This document shows, in pieces, positions 18,296-29,613 of a stretch of DNA of 64,000 nt. The translations under genes were made by a program, and so were the position numbers. Where the stretch lies: positions 1-64,000 of the forward strand of contig JAJTCN010000053.1 in NCBI GenBank assembly GCA_021323335.1, read 5' to 3'. Source of the DNA: Ramlibacter sp. GTDB lineage: Bacteria; Pseudomonadota; Gammaproteobacteria; Burkholderiales; Burkholderiaceae_C. How positions within the stretch are numbered: the stretch's first letter is position 1; each line of letters opens with the position of its first letter. The notes under the pieces are model-generated. The model was given only the letters and a program-made list of their open reading frames with translations. It had not been told where the DNA came from and did no database searches.

Positions 18296-19342
18296 TCAGG
18301 CGACCTGGACCACGGACACGCCATGGCCGCCGAGCTGCAGGCCGACGTCGCTGCCAAGGCTGAGCACCGCGCCGACCTCCGGGGAGACGACGAAGATCGA
18401 CCCGAGTTCCGTCTCGAAGGTGTATTCGTAGTTGCTGCCCAGGTAGGCCAGCTTGGCCAGCCGCCCGTTCAGGCCATGCCCCGGCGGGCCCACGTGCCAG
18501 GCTTCGGGGCGCACCGCGACTTTCACCGCGCCTGGCTGTACCGGCTGGCGCGGTTCGATGCGCAGCGGCCCCAGCAGAACCATGCCCGCTTCGTCCGCCA
18601 TGGCGGGAAACAGCATGGCCTCGCCCATGAACCCGGCGACGAATTCGGTGGCGGGGGACTCGTACAGTTCCTGCGGCGAGCCGGCCTGGGCGATGACGCC
18701 GTGGTCCATGACGATGATGCGGTCGCTGACCGCCAGTGCCTCGCTCTGGTCGTGCGTGACGTAGGCCACGGTGAGCTGCAGGCGCTGCTGCAGCGCGCGG
18801 ATCTCCTCGCGCATCTCGCGCCGCAGCCGCGCGTCCAGGTTGGACAGCGGCTCGTCGAACAGCAGCACTGCCGGCTCCAGCACCAGGGCGCGCGCCAGCG
18901 CCACCCGCTGCTGCTGGCCGCCGGAGAGCTCGCTGGGCAGGCGCCGTTCGAAGTCCACCAACCCGACGTTGCGCAACGCATCGGCCGCGCGCCGGCGGGC
19001 GGCCTCCTTCGGCTCGCCGGACATGCGCAGGCCGTAGCTCACGTTCTCCAGCACGTCCATGTGCGGAAACAGCGCGTAGCTCTGGAACATCATGCTGACG
19101 TTGCGGTCCGACGGGCCCAGCGTGGTGACGTCGCGGCCGTCGATCAGGATCTGACCGCTGGTTGGCGCCTCCAGCCCCGCGATCATGCGCAGCGTCGTCG
19201 TCTTGCCGCAGCCGGAAGGACCGAGGATGGTGACCAGCGTGCCGCGCTCCACCGCGAAGCTGATGCCCTGGACGGCCAGCGGCGCCGCCGGGTCGGCGCC
19301 GTAGCGCTTGGTGACGTTGCGGAATTCGATGCCAGTGCTCAT
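18296..19342 (-). CDS. ABC importer ATP-binding protein (FbpC/AfuC-like)
   Basis: A 348-residue ATPase with Walker A GPSGCGKT (about residue 40), Q-loop, signature [15 protein letters not shown], Walker [13 protein letters not shown] and the switch His in [10 protein letters not shown], then a C-terminal TOBE/OB regulatory domain (about 250-348). It is immediately adjacent to the permease stop. Homology alone points to the ferric iron/2-aminoethylphosphonate/hexose-phosphate group; the sugar-phosphate context argues for the last. Confidence 0.9.
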   Translation of the reverse strand: MSTGIEFRNVTKRYGADPAAPLAVQGISFAVERGTLVTILGPSGCGKTTTLRMIAGLEAPTSGQILIDGRDVTTLGPSDRNVSMMFQSYALFPHMDVLENVSYGLRMSGEPKEAARRRAADALRNVGLVDFERRLPSELSGGQQQRVALARALVLEPAVLLFDEPLSNLDARLRREMREEIRALQQRLQLTVAYVTHDQSEALAVSDRIIVMDHGVIAQAGSPQELYESPATEFVAGFMGEAMLFPAMADEAGMVLLGPLRIEPRQPVQPGAVKVAVRPEAWHVGPPGHGLNGRLAKLAYLGSNYEYTFETELGSIFVVSPEVGAVLSLGSDVGLQLGGHGVSVVQVA

Positions 19343-21487
19343 TCACGCTCCGATGGTGATGGGTGTCGCGGCGCGGCGGCCCAGGCGGCGCTCGCCCACC
19401 AGCAGCTGGATCAGCGCGGTGGCGGCGCTCATGAGGAGGATCAGCACGGTGCAGTAGGCCAGGGCCACGCCGTAGTCGCCGTTGCCGACGCGCCCGATGA
19501 TGTAGGTGGTGGCCAGCTCGTTCTCCGCGGTCACCAGGAAGATGACCGCGGACACCGTGGTGATGGACCGCACGAAGCTGTAGACCAGCGCCGCCACCAG
19601 CGCCGGCTTCAGCAGCGGCAACGTGACGTGGCGCAGCGTCTGCACCGTGGAAGCACGCAGCATCAGCGACGCTTCATCGAGCGACTTGTCCAGCTGCTGG
19701 AAGGCGGCGGAGCCGGCGCGCACGCCCACCGGCAGGTTGCGGAACAGGAAGCACAGCACGATGATCAGGCCGGTGCCCGTCAGCTCGAAGGGCGGCACGT
19801 TGAAGGCCAGGATGTAGCTGACCCCCAGCACCGTGCCGGGGATGGCGAAGGCAAGCAGCGCCGAGAACTCGAACAGGTTCTGGCCGCGGAACTGCGTGCG
19901 CGCGAGCAGCCACGCGATCAGCAGCCCCATCGCCGCGGTGAGCGGCGCCGAGATGGCGGCGAGCTTGACGGTGGTGAAGAAGGAGTTCCAGGCGGTGCCG
20001 GACCACACGATGCCGAAGGCGCCCCACTCCAGCGAGAACGCGGTGGCGAAGTGGGCCAGCGTGGGCGTGTAGTCGCGGCCCCAGGTCTGCACGAAGCCGC
20101 CCACCAGCGCGAACAGGTAGACCACCAGCGTGAACGCCACCCACGGCAGGGCGATGGCGTTGACCAGCCGCCGCACGTTCTTCGGCAGCGGCATCGGCAC
20201 GCCGGAATCGCCCTTGCCGCTGACGGTGGTGTAGCCGCGCCGGCCCAGCACCCAGCGCTGCAAGGCGAACACCGCCAGCGCGAACAGCGTGAGCAGCCAG
20301 GCCAGCGACGCCGCGCGGCCCTGGTCGTACTGGGCGCCGACGATGGCGAAGAAGATCTCGGTGGAGAGCACGGAGAACTGGCCGCCGACGACGATCGGGT
20401 TGCCGAAGTCCGCCATGCTCTCGATGAAGCCGACCAGGAAGGCGTTGGCCAGCCCCGGGCGCAGCAGGGGCAGCGTGACGGTGGTGAAGGTGCGCTGCGC
20501 ATTCGCGCGCAGCGTCTGCGCCGCTTCCTCCAGGCTGGGCGCGATGCCCTGCACCACGCCCCAGACGCCGAAGCCGCCGTAGAACCAGCGGGTGGGCGTG
20601 ACGCCGAAGACGCTTTCGAGCAACTGGTTGACGATGCCCGCGCGTCCGAACAGCAGGATCAGCCCCAGCCCCACCACGAAGGGCGGCGTGATGATGGGCA
20701 GCATCGCCAGGATGTTCAGCGCGCGCGCGCCGCGGCGGCTGCCACGCTCGGCCATCAATGCCATCAGGGTGCCCAGCAGCGTGGTGCTGGCCGCGGTGGC
20801 GATGCCCAGGACGATGGTGTTCCATGCCACGCCGCAGCGCACGCCAGCGGACAGGCAGCCGACGCCGAAGTTGCGCTCGTTGAAGATGCGCCCGGCGAAG
20901 GAGGCCAGCGCGCCGCTCCCGTCTTCGCCGATGAAGGCGCCGCCGAGCGTCTTGGCCACCGGATACACGATGAACAGGGCCAGCAGGCCGCCGCAGGACA
21001 CCACCGCCGCGGCCACGAACAGGTCGCCGCGAAAGAGGCCGCGTCGCGCCAGGCCGAAGGCGCCGAGCACGACCAGGGCCGCCAGCGCCAGCGCGCCGCC
21101 CCAGCCGATGCCGAACTGCTGCTGCGAGAGATCGCCGAACAGCCTGCCCAGGATGTCGAAGCTCCAGCCCTTGGCGCCGATCGCGAAGCCGCTGGCGAGC
21201 AGCGCCAGCGCGCCGCCCAGGCCGCCGGCCAGCAACACCGTGCCCTGCCGGCGCCCCGGCGCCATGCCGGCCGCCACGGCGCACACCAGGAGGCCGGCGA
21301 GCCCGCACAGCAGCCACGGCTTGCCGAAGCGCGTGGCCTGCAGCAGGCCGTTGCCGGTCTCCGCTGCGCTCCAGGTGCGCGCGATCGCCAGCAGGCCGTT
21401 GGCGTCCTGCAGCGCGTACCAGGGGAAGAGAAGCCAGGCCGCGATGCCCACCGCGACCCACGCCCGCAGGGCGGCGTTCGGGCTCAC
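19343..21487 (-). CDS. ABC importer permease, two fused membrane domains (FbpB/AfuB-like)
   Basis: A 714-residue inner-membrane permease with two BPD_transp_1 modules, each with an EAA-type loop ([20 protein letters not shown] about residue 325; [20 protein letters not shown] near 625). About a dozen hydrophobic segments, with extra N-terminal helices (residues 5-200) before the first module. The start is GTG and overlaps the binding-protein stop (GTGA). It is the membrane part of the transporter whose ATPase and binding protein flank it. Confidence 0.9.
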   Translation of the reverse strand: MSPNAALRAWVAVGIAAWLLFPWYALQDANGLLAIARTWSAAETGNGLLQATRFGKPWLLCGLAGLLVCAVAAGMAPGRRQGTVLLAGGLGGALALLASGFAIGAKGWSFDILGRLFGDLSQQQFGIGWGGALALAALVVLGAFGLARRGLFRGDLFVAAAVVSCGGLLALFIVYPVAKTLGGAFIGEDGSGALASFAGRIFNERNFGVGCLSAGVRCGVAWNTIVLGIATAASTTLLGTLMALMAERGSRRGARALNILAMLPIITPPFVVGLGLILLFGRAGIVNQLLESVFGVTPTRWFYGGFGVWGVVQGIAPSLEEAAQTLRANAQRTFTTVTLPLLRPGLANAFLVGFIESMADFGNPIVVGGQFSVLSTEIFFAIVGAQYDQGRAASLAWLLTLFALAVFALQRWVLGRRGYTTVSGKGDSGVPMPLPKNVRRLVNAIALPWVAFTLVVYLFALVGGFVQTWGRDYTPTLAHFATAFSLEWGAFGIVWSGTAWNSFFTTVKLAAISAPLTAAMGLLIAWLLARTQFRGQNLFEFSALLAFAIPGTVLGVSYILAFNVPPFELTGTGLIIVLCFLFRNLPVGVRAGSAAFQQLDKSLDEASLMLRASTVQTLRHVTLPLLKPALVAALVYSFVRSITTVSAVIFLVTAENELATTYIIGRVGNGDYGVALAYCTVLILLMSAATALIQLLVGERRLGRRAATPITIGA

Positions 21488-22497
21488 CGTGGCAGGGAGT
21501 TCACTTCCTTCTCCCAGCGGGCGATGAGGCGGCGGCGTTCAGCGCTGGCGCCGTACTTGGCGTAGTCGTAGTTGATCAACTTGATCTTCTTGAAGTCCGG
21601 CACCCGCGGGTCGACCTTCGCCGCCTTGTTGCTGGGAAGCTGGAACTGCTTGGCCGCGGCCGCCATCTCCTGCGCCGCCGGCGTCAGCGCCCATTCATAG
21701 AACTTCTTCGCGGCCTCCAGGTTGCGCGAGCCCTTGATGATGCTCATGGAGCCGATCTCCGCGCCGGTGCCGTCGGCGGGCGTGATGGTCTCCACCGGGA
21801 AGCCCTGCATCTTCTCGCCCGGGCCGTCGTGCACGAAGCTGATGGACACCGCGGTCTCGCCCCGGGCCACTGCCTTGATGGGCGCGGTGCCCGAGCGCGG
21901 ATAGGCGCCGACGTTGCGGTGCAGCCCCTTCAGGTAGTCGAAGGCTTTGTCCTCTCCCATCAGCTGCACCAGCGTGGCGATCATCGTGTACGAGGTGCCG
22001 CTGGACGCCGGGTTCGCCACCTGCACCTCGCCCTTGTAGTCCGCCTTGGTCAGGTCGGCCCAGGTCCTGGGCACCGCCAGCTTCTTCTTGGCCAGCAGCT
22101 CGGGGTTGTAGCCGAACCCGAGCGGGCCCGAGTAGATGCCCACCGTCTTGTAGCCGGACTGCCTGGCCTGCTGCTGCGCCCAGTCGTGCAGTTGCGGCAT
22201 GGATGGCGATTTGTATTCGATGGTCAGGCCCTGCTCAGCGGCCTGCAGGTGCGGATCGCCCGTGCCGCCGAACCAGATGTCGGTCTTGGGGTTCTCCTTC
22301 TCCGCGATCAACTGCGCGAGAGCCTCCCCCGAGCCCTTCATCACCACGTTCACCTTGGTGCCAGTCGTGCGTGCGTACACGGTCGAAATCATGTTGCACC
22401 ATTCCGCCTGCACCGAGCAGATGACGTTGACCTGGCCCTGGGCGGCGGCACCGCCGGCGGCGGCGGCGAGCACCACCGCGATAGACAACTTGCGCAT
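21484..22497 (-). CDS. ABC importer substrate-binding protein (AfuA/FbpA-like)
   Basis: A 337-residue periplasmic binding protein with signal peptide (residues 1-19, MRKLSIAVVLAAAAGG). It belongs to the group usually labelled 'Fe(3+) ABC transporter substrate-binding'. The paired tyrosines that bind iron in FbpA are not seen at the corresponding place; instead His223-Asp224 and Glu247 occur with the 23-residue spacing that I recall for the hexose-phosphate binder AfuA (H205, D206, E229). With pgi, tal, zwf and hexR around it, sugar phosphate is a better guess than iron. GGGAG lies 8 nt before ATG 22497. Confidence 0.88.
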   Translation of the reverse strand: MRKLSIAVVLAAAAGGAAAQGQVNVICSVQAEWCNMISTVYARTTGTKVNVVMKGSGEALAQLIAEKENPKTDIWFGGTGDPHLQAAEQGLTIEYKSPSMPQLHDWAQQQARQSGYKTVGIYSGPLGFGYNPELLAKKKLAVPRTWADLTKADYKGEVQVANPASSGTSYTMIATLVQLMGEDKAFDYLKGLHRNVGAYPRSGTAPIKAVARGETAVSISFVHDGPGEKMQGFPVETITPADGTGAEIGSMSIIKGSRNLEAAKKFYEWALTPAAQEMAAAAKQFQLPSNKAAKVDPRVPDFKKIKLINYDYAKYGASAERRRLIARWEKEVNSLPR

Positions 22498-22513
22498 CAC
22501 ATTCGCTCCCGTA

Positions 22514-22528
22514 AGTAACGAAATTACA
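22514..22528. promoter_or_regulatory. HexR operator candidate
   Basis: AGTAACGAAATTACA reads as a near-perfect GTAA-N5-TTAC palindrome, matching the known proteobacterial HexR consensus TGTAA-N5-TTACA at all but one outer base. It lies 17 nt upstream of the binding-protein start and 144 nt upstream of zwf, in the divergent region of genes next to hexR. HexR responds to 2-keto-3-deoxy-6-phosphogluconate in characterised species. Confidence 0.65.
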
Positions 22529-22671
22529 CGTTCGCAGCTTAGCCGCGCCCGGCGGGATGTTTGTTGGGGGTAAACACCAGCGCCAATGAACACGCAAGTT
22601 CGCGCGGGGCCGCCCGCTGGCGCGGCGATGAAACCAAGTTACATTGCCGGAATGCAAATCCAAGGAGAGCC

Positions 22672-24126
22672 ATGAGCTTCGACCTCGTCCTCTTCGGCGG
22701 CACCGGCGACCTCGCGTGGCGCAAGCTGATGCCCGCGCTGTTCCAGGCGTTCCGCCACGGCACCCTGCCGGAGGGCGGCCGCATCATCGGCATCGGCCGC
22801 GACGACCTGAGCGACGCCCAGTACCGTGAATTGATCCGCGCCCGCTTCGACAACGTCGAACTGGCGAAACGCCCCAAGCCGGAGGAGTTCGAGCGGTTCG
22901 CGGGGCTGCTGCACTTCCTGCGGATGGACCTGACGCAGCCGCAGGACTATGGGCGCCTGGCAACGACGCTGCGCGACCGGAACGCCCAGACGGTGGTGAT
23001 GTACCTCGCGACCGCGCCGGACCTCTTCACGCGCGTGTGCGAGCAGCTGGCCGCCGCCGGCCTGAACCTGCCGAACACGCGGCTGGTGCTGGAGAAACCG
23101 CTCGGCCACGACCTCGCGTCCAATCGCGAGATCAACGACGTGGTCCGGGGGGTGCTGGACGAGCGCCAGATCTTCCGCATCGACCACTACCTGGGCAAGC
23201 CGGCGGTGCAGAACCTGTTCGCCATGCGCTTCGGCAACGCGCTGTTCGAGCCGCTGTGGCGGCGCGAGCACATCTCCAACATCCAGATCACCATCGCCGA
23301 GGACATGGGGGTGGAAAAGCGCGGCGCCTTCTACGACAAGACGGGCGCCCTGCGCGACATGGTGCAGAACCATGCGCTGCAGCTGCTGTGCGCGCTGGCG
23401 ATGGAGCCGCCGATCAACTCGCACGCCGACGCCATCCGCGACGAGAAGCTGAAGGTGCTGCGCTCGCTGGTGAAGTGGACGCCGGAGACGCTGGACCAGC
23501 ACGTCGTGCGCGGCCAGTACGCGGCCGGCAACGTCGGCGGCCAGCTGGTCCCCGGCTACCGCGAGGAGAAGGGCGTGGACCCGGAGAGCCGCACCGAGAC
23601 CTTCGTCGCGCTGCGCGCGGAGATCGCGAGCTGGCGCTGGGCTGGCGTGCCCTTCTACATCCGCACCGGCAAGCGCCTGGCGGCCCGCGAGGCGCACATC
23701 CTGGTGAACTTCCGCGAGGCGCCCCACCCGATCTACCAGGCCCCGCGCAACTCCTGGAACCGGCTGGTGATCAACCTGCAACCCCGCGACGGCGTGCAGC
23801 TGCACCTGCTGGCCCAGGGACAGGAGAATCGGCGAAACGGCGCGATGCTGGAGCCGGTGCACCTGGACCTGGACTTCGACAAGCGTTTCGGCTCGGAGCG
23901 CGTGGGCGCCTACGAGCGGCTGCTGCTGGACGTGATCGCCGGGCGGCTGAACCTGTTCGTGCGCAGCGACGAACAGGAGGCCGCGTGGCGCTGGGTGGAG
24001 CCGATCATGGAGCACTGGGCCGCCGACACGCACGGCCCGCGGCCGTACACCGCGGGCACCTGGGGCCCGAGCGCTTCCAGCGCCATGATCGCGCGCGACG
24101 GCTTCTGCTGGTCCGAGGAATGCTAG
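22672..24126 (+). CDS. zwf: Glucose-6-phosphate 1-dehydrogenase
   Basis: A 484-residue NAD(P)-dependent enzyme making 6-phosphogluconolactone, the entry to the pentose-phosphate and Entner-Doudoroff routes. The Rossmann motif GGTGDLAWRK opens the protein; the catalytic block RIDHYLGKPAVQN is at about residues 165-177. AAGGAGAG sits 6 nt before ATG 22672. A longer reading frame from 22561 adds unrelated residues and was not used. The stop overlaps the start of hexR by 7 nt. Confidence 0.97.
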   Translation: MSFDLVLFGGTGDLAWRKLMPALFQAFRHGTLPEGGRIIGIGRDDLSDAQYRELIRARFDNVELAKRPKPEEFERFAGLLHFLRMDLTQPQDYGRLATTLRDRNAQTVVMYLATAPDLFTRVCEQLAAAGLNLPNTRLVLEKPLGHDLASNREINDVVRGVLDERQIFRIDHYLGKPAVQNLFAMRFGNALFEPLWRREHISNIQITIAEDMGVEKRGAFYDKTGALRDMVQNHALQLLCALAMEPPINSHADAIRDEKLKVLRSLVKWTPETLDQHVVRGQYAAGNVGGQLVPGYREEKGVDPESRTETFVALRAEIASWRWAGVPFYIRTGKRLAAREAHILVNFREAPHPIYQAPRNSWNRLVINLQPRDGVQLHLLAQGQENRRNGAMLEPVHLDLDFDKRFGSERVGAYERLLLDVIAGRLNLFVRSDEQEAAWRWVEPIMEHWAADTHGPRPYTAGTWGPSASSAMIARDGFCWSEEC

Positions 24127-24968
24127 ACCGCATCAAGGCCTCCATGGCCTCGCTGGCGCCCGCGGAACAGCGGGTGGCCCGGCTGGTGCTGGGGGACCCG
24201 CGCGCCTTCGCCAACCTGCCGATCAGCGAGCTGGCGGACCGGTCGCACGTGAGCAAGCCGACCGTGGTGCGCTTTTGCCGCAGCATGGGCTACGACGGCC
24301 TGTCGGACTTCAAGCTCAAGCTCGCCGGCACCGTGAGCGAGGGCGTCCCCTTCATCCACCGCAACGTCGACGCCGACGACAAGACCGGCGACGTGCTGGT
24401 GAAGGTGATCGACAATGCGGTCGCCGCTTTCCTGAAGTACCGCAACGACGCCTCGACCTTCGCGATCGACAAGGCCGTGGAAGCCCTGGCCGCGACGTAC
24501 AAGACCGGGCGCCGCATCGAGTTCTACGGCGCCGGCAACTCCGGGGTGGTGGCGCTCGACGCGCAGCACAAGTTCTTCCGCCTGGGCGTGAACACCATCG
24601 CCTACAGCGACGGCCACATGCAGGTGATGAGCGCCACGCTGCTGGGGCCGGGCGACTGCCTGGTGGTGGTTTCGAACTCGGGCCGCACGCGCGACCTGAT
24701 GGATGCCTGCGACATCGCGCGGCGCAACGGCGCGACCACCATCGTCATCACGGCGACCGCTTCCCCCCTGGCCACCGCCGGCCACATCCACCTGGCCGCC
24801 GACCACCCGGAAGGCTATGACCGCTACAGCCCGATGGTGTCGCGGCTGCTGCACCTGATGATCATCGACGTGCTGGCCACCACCGTGGCCCTGCGCATCG
24901 GCGGCGGCAAGTTGCAGCCGCTGTTGCGGGAAATGAAGAACAATTTGCGGACCAAGCGGTACGCGTGA
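24120..24968 (+). CDS. hexR: RpiR-family transcriptional regulator HexR
   Basis: A 282-residue repressor: N-terminal RpiR helix-turn-helix (ISELADRSHVSKPTVVRFCR, residues 38-57) and a C-terminal SIS sugar-phosphate binding domain (about 120-250; IEFYGAGNSGVVA, VVSNSGRTRDL). HexR proteins control central sugar metabolism and are often encoded beside zwf, as here. ATG 24120 overlaps the zwf stop. A HexR-like site lies upstream of zwf, so autoregulation through the zwf promoter is likely. Confidence 0.92.
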   Translation: MLDRIKASMASLAPAEQRVARLVLGDPRAFANLPISELADRSHVSKPTVVRFCRSMGYDGLSDFKLKLAGTVSEGVPFIHRNVDADDKTGDVLVKVIDNAVAAFLKYRNDASTFAIDKAVEALAATYKTGRRIEFYGAGNSGVVALDAQHKFFRLGVNTIAYSDGHMQVMSATLLGPGDCLVVVSNSGRTRDLMDACDIARRNGATTIVITATASPLATAGHIHLAADHPEGYDRYSPMVSRLLHLMIIDVLATTVALRIGGGKLQPLLREMKNNLRTKRYA

Positions 24969-24989
24969 GGTGGGTGTCGGGGTCGCTGG

Positions 24990-25040
24990 CGCGAACCCGA
25001 CCTACCGTTGCCCTCGTAGCCCTCGTAGGTCGGGTTCGCG
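24990..25040. repeat. Perfect 16-bp inverted repeat, likely bidirectional terminator
   Basis: CGCGAACCCGACCTAC (24990-25005) pairs perfectly with 25025-25040, and the flanks GGGGTCG/CGACCCC extend the pairing. It sits between the convergent hexR and ABC ATPase genes. No T-run is present. The sequence is related in style to the GTAGG...CGAACCC repeats at 15.6-15.8 kb. Confidence 0.75.
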
Positions 25041-25056
25041 CATGCGACCCCGGCGC

Positions 25057-26051
<995 letters not shown>

Positions 26052-26055
<4 letters not shown>

Positions 26056-27029
26056 GCGAGGGCCTCCGCGTTGGCGTCGTGCAGCCAGCAAGCGGCGCGG
26101 GTGGCGCCGGCGTCCAGCAGGTCGGGCCGCTCGCGCGTGCAGCGGTCGAACGCGCGCGGGCAGCGCGGGTTGTACGCGCAGCCGGTCGGGATGGCGTTCA
26201 GGCGCGGCATCGCGCCGTCGATCTGGTGCAGGCGCTCGCGGTCCACGGTGATGTCGGGAATGGCTGCCATGAGGCCCATCGTGTAGGGATGCGCCGGCTG
26301 GTTGATGACTTCGTGCACGGGCCCGATCTCGGCGATGCGGCCGGCGTACATGACCGCGACGCGGTCGCAGGTTTCGGCGATCACGCCCATGTCGTGCGTG
26401 ATCAGCATGACGGCCGCGCCCCTGTCCTTGCAGACGCGCTTGAGCAGCTGGATGATCTGCGCCTGGATGGACACGTCCAGCGCGGTGGTCGGCTCGTCGG
26501 CGACGATCAGCTTGGGCTCGGCCGCCAGCGCCAGGGCGATGACGACGCGCTGGCGCATGCCGCCGGAGAACTGGTGCGGGAAGTGGTCGATGCGTTCGGC
26601 GGCCCCCGGGATGCCGGTGTCTTCGAGCAGGCGCACCGCGCGCTGGCGAGCCTCCTCGTTGCTCACCGGCAGGTGCGCCTGGATCGTTTCGGTGAGCTGC
26701 CGGCCGATCGTGTACAGCGGGTTCAGCGAGGTCAGCGGGTCCTGGAAGATCGCGCCGATCTTGCGGCCGCGGATGTGGCGCATCTGGTCGGATGAAAGAT
26801 TGTCGATGCGCTGGCCTTCCAGCACCACCTGGCCGGACGCGATGCGCCCCGGCGGCTCGAGCAGGCCGATGATGGCGGCCCCGGTCAGCGACTTGCCAGC
26901 GCCGGACTCGCCGACCACGCCGAGGATTTCGCCGGGCGCGATGTCGAAGGAGATGTGGTCCAGCGCGCGCAGCGTGCCGCGGCGCGTGGGGAATTCGACC
27001 ACGAGGTCCTGGACTTGAAGGAGGGTCAT
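26052..27029 (-). CDS. Di/oligopeptide-type ABC importer ATP-binding protein (DppD/OppD-like)
   Basis: A 325-residue ATPase with Walker A GESGAGKS, signature SGGMRQRVVIALAL, Walker B LIVADEPTTALDVS and the terminal Cys motif CAYNPRCPRAFDRC. It forms the heterodimeric motor with the next gene's product. The start overlaps the permease stop (ATGA). Confidence 0.93.
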
Positions 27030-27937
27030 CTGAGTCGGGGGTTCAATGCGTCACGCAGCCAGTCGCCCAGCAGGTTCACGGACAGGGCGATCAGGACCAG
27101 CATGACGCCGGGCCAGACGGTGATCCACCACTCACCCGAGAACAGGTAGTCGTTGCCCACGCGGATCAGCGTGCCGAGCGAAGGAGAGGTGGGCGGCACG
27201 CCCACGCCCAGGAACGACAGCGTGGCCTCGGTGATGATGGCCGTGGCGACGTGGATGGTCGCCAGCACCAGCACCGGGCCCATCACGTTGGGCATCACGT
27301 GCCGGAACATGATGCGCAGCGGCGCGACGCCGGTGACGCGGGCCGCCTGCACGTATTCCTTGTTGCGCTCCACGAGGGTGGACCCCCGCACGGTGCGCGC
27401 GTACTGCACCCAGCCGGTGAGGGTGATGGCGACGATCAGCACGCCGAACGCCACCGTATCGTGCGCGTTCGGGAACATCGCGCGGCCGACGCCGGCGATC
27501 AGCAGCGCCACCAGGATGGCCGGGAAGCTGAGCATCACGTCGCACAAGCGCATCAGGAAGGCGTCGATCCATCCTCCGCGGAATCCGGCCAGCAGCCCCA
27601 GGCCGACGCCGATCAGCATCGACAGCAGGACCGACACGACACCGACCACCAGCGAGATGCGGGCGCCGTACATCAGGGCCGACAGGATGTCCCGGCCCTG
27701 GTCGTCCGTGCCGAGCAGGTACTTGGAGCTGCCTTCGGCCTCCCAGGCGGGCGGCTTGCGCGCGTCGCTGAGCTCCAGCGTGGTCAGGTCGAAGGGATTG
27801 TGGGGCGCGACGAAGCCGGCGAAAACGGCGCAGAAGACGCAGATGGCGGCGATGCTCGCCGCCAGGATCGCCATGGGCGACGTGCGGAAGCTGTGGCCGA
27901 CATCGCTGTCGAACCAGCGGAACAAGGCTTGTTTCAT
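27026..27937 (-). CDS. Di/oligopeptide-type ABC importer permease (DppC/OppC-like)
   Basis: A 303-residue inner-membrane protein with an OppC N-terminal segment (TSPMAILAASIAAICVF), six predicted helices and the EAA loop YVQAARVTGVAPLRIMFRHV. The family tag LLGTDDQGRDILSALMYGAR is present. ATG 27937 is preferred to an in-frame TTG 12 nt upstream. Its partner permease lies four genes upstream, split off by a binding protein and an amidohydrolase gene. Confidence 0.92.
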   Translation of the reverse strand: MKQALFRWFDSDVGHSFRTSPMAILAASIAAICVFCAVFAGFVAPHNPFDLTTLELSDARKPPAWEAEGSSKYLLGTDDQGRDILSALMYGARISLVVGVVSVLLSMLIGVGLGLLAGFRGGWIDAFLMRLCDVMLSFPAILVALLIAGVGRAMFPNAHDTVAFGVLIVAITLTGWVQYARTVRGSTLVERNKEYVQAARVTGVAPLRIMFRHVMPNVMGPVLVLATIHVATAIITEATLSFLGVGVPPTSPSLGTLIRVGNDYLFSGEWWITVWPGVMLVLIALSVNLLGDWLRDALNPRLR

Positions 27938-27986
27938 GGGGGGTTGCAATGGCGCCGCGGGGCTTGCCCGCGGCGCGTCCGATGGC

Positions 27987-29558
27987 TTACTTCTTGACCG
28001 AGATCCACTTGAACGGCATGAAGTTGTCGGCGAGCTGGACCAGGTCCACCTTCTTCGACACCCCCCAGGCCAGCGACTGCTGGTGCAGCGGCAGGTGGCC
28101 GACGTCGGCCGCGTGCGCGTCGAACGCTTCCTTGATCATGGCGGCGCGCTTGCCCTTGTCCGTTTCGGACTGGATCGCGCGCGTCAGCTGGTCCACCTTG
28201 GGATTGCAGTAGCTGCCCAGGTTGAACTGGCCGGTGCCCTTGTCGTCCGGGCAGGCCATGAGCGCGTTCAGCGCGTTGTGCGCGTCGTACGTGCCCGGCG
28301 TCCAGCCCAGCAGGTAGAAGCTGGTGTCGCGGCGCAGGATCTTCGGGAAGTAGGTTCCCTTGGTCTCGGCGGCCAGGTTGATCTTGACGCCGACGCGCGA
28401 CAGGTTCGCCGCCACCGCCTGGCAGATCCGCGCGTCGTTGACGTAGCGGTCGTTCGGGCAGTTCATGGTGACTTCGAAGCCGTTGGGGTAGCCGGCTTCG
28501 GCCAGCAGCTTCTTGGAGGCTTCGGGATCATGCGGCAGGCGCTTGTTCTGGCCGTCGTCGAAGCCGTTGATGCCGGGGCCGACCATCAGCGCGGTCGGCT
28601 TGGAGGCGCCGCGCATCACGGTCTTCTGGATGCCCTCGATGTCGATGGCCTGGTAGAAGGCCTGGCGCACGCGCTTGTCCTTGAAGGGGTTCTTGCCCTT
28701 CACGCTGGAATACAGCAGCTCGTTGCGCGACTGGTCCATGCCCAGGAAGATGGTGCGCAGCTCCGGGCCGACCATCACCCTGGCGTTGGCGGAGCCGTTG
28801 ACGCGGTCGATGTCCTGCACCGGCACCGGCTCCATCACGTCGACCTCGCCGGACAGCAGCGCGGCCACGCGCGTGGCGTCGTTGCCGATCGGCGTGAAGA
28901 TGACCTCCTGCACGTTGCCGTCGATCTTGCCCCAGTAGCTGCCGTTGCGCACGAAGGTGGTGCGCACGCTCGGCTGGCGCTCGCGCAGGCGGAACGGGCC
29001 GGTGCCGTTGGCGCGGAAGGACGCCGCGTTCTCGATGCCCTTGCGGCGGTCCACGGGGCGCGTGGCCTGGTTGTCCTCCGACCACTTCTTGCTCATGATG
29101 TAAACGAGCGAGATCACGTCCGGCAGGATGGGGAACGGCGCCTTGGTCTCGATCTCGACGACGTGGTCATTGACCTTGCGCACTTCCTTCACGTCGTTGG
29201 TGTAGCTCTTCATGTCGGAGCCTTCCACCTGCGTGCGCGCGAACGAATACAGCACGTCGTCCGCCGTGAACGGCGTGCCGTCATGGAAACGCACCCCCTT
29301 GCGCAGCTCGAACCGCCACACTGTGGGCGAGGTCTGGCGCCAGGAGGTCGCCAGGGCCGGCGCGACCGTCAGGTCCTTGTTGCGGCCGATCAGGCCTTCG
29401 TACACGTTCCCGGTGACCGACAGCTGCAGCGACTCGTTGAGCGAGTGCGGATCCATCGAAAGCGAATCGCCCTGGTTGGCGATTCGCACGGTCTGCGCCT
29501 GGGCGCCGGCGGCGGCGGCGCACAGCGCGGCAACGAGCAGGTGGGTCTTGAATTGCAT
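27987..29558 (-). CDS. ABC importer substrate-binding protein, SBP_bac_5 family (copy 1)
   Basis: A 523-residue periplasmic binding protein of the DppA/OppA/NikA family. Signal peptide residues 1-21 (MQFKTHLLVAALCAAAAGAQ). Family features: VRFHDGTPFTADDVLYSF, GTGPFRL, VRQAFYQAIDIEGI. It lies between the amidohydrolase and permease genes of the same operon. A second binding protein heads the operon, so the transporter may take two ligand classes. The ligand cannot be read from sequence. Confidence 0.9.
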   Translation of the reverse strand: MQFKTHLLVAALCAAAAGAQAQTVRIANQGDSLSMDPHSLNESLQLSVTGNVYEGLIGRNKDLTVAPALATSWRQTSPTVWRFELRKGVRFHDGTPFTADDVLYSFARTQVEGSDMKSYTNDVKEVRKVNDHVVEIETKAPFPILPDVISLVYIMSKKWSEDNQATRPVDRRKGIENAASFRANGTGPFRLRERQPSVRTTFVRNGSYWGKIDGNVQEVIFTPIGNDATRVAALLSGEVDVMEPVPVQDIDRVNGSANARVMVGPELRTIFLGMDQSRNELLYSSVKGKNPFKDKRVRQAFYQAIDIEGIQKTVMRGASKPTALMVGPGINGFDDGQNKRLPHDPEASKKLLAEAGYPNGFEVTMNCPNDRYVNDARICQAVAANLSRVGVKINLAAETKGTYFPKILRRDTSFYLLGWTPGTYDAHNALNALMACPDDKGTGQFNLGSYCNPKVDQLTRAIQSETDKGKRAAMIKEAFDAHAADVGHLPLHQQSLAWGVSKKVDLVQLADNFMPFKWISVKK

Positions 29559-29613
29559 GAACGGAACTCCTTTTGGAAGTGTGGTGTCGCGGTGGACCTG
29601 GAGACGCCGCGGG

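Noticed and set aside
18323-21565. Plus-strand open frame of 1080 codons opposite the ABC importer
   Set aside because: Low-complexity Gln/Arg/Ala/His translation without motifs; the minus strand holds a complete ATPase and permease.
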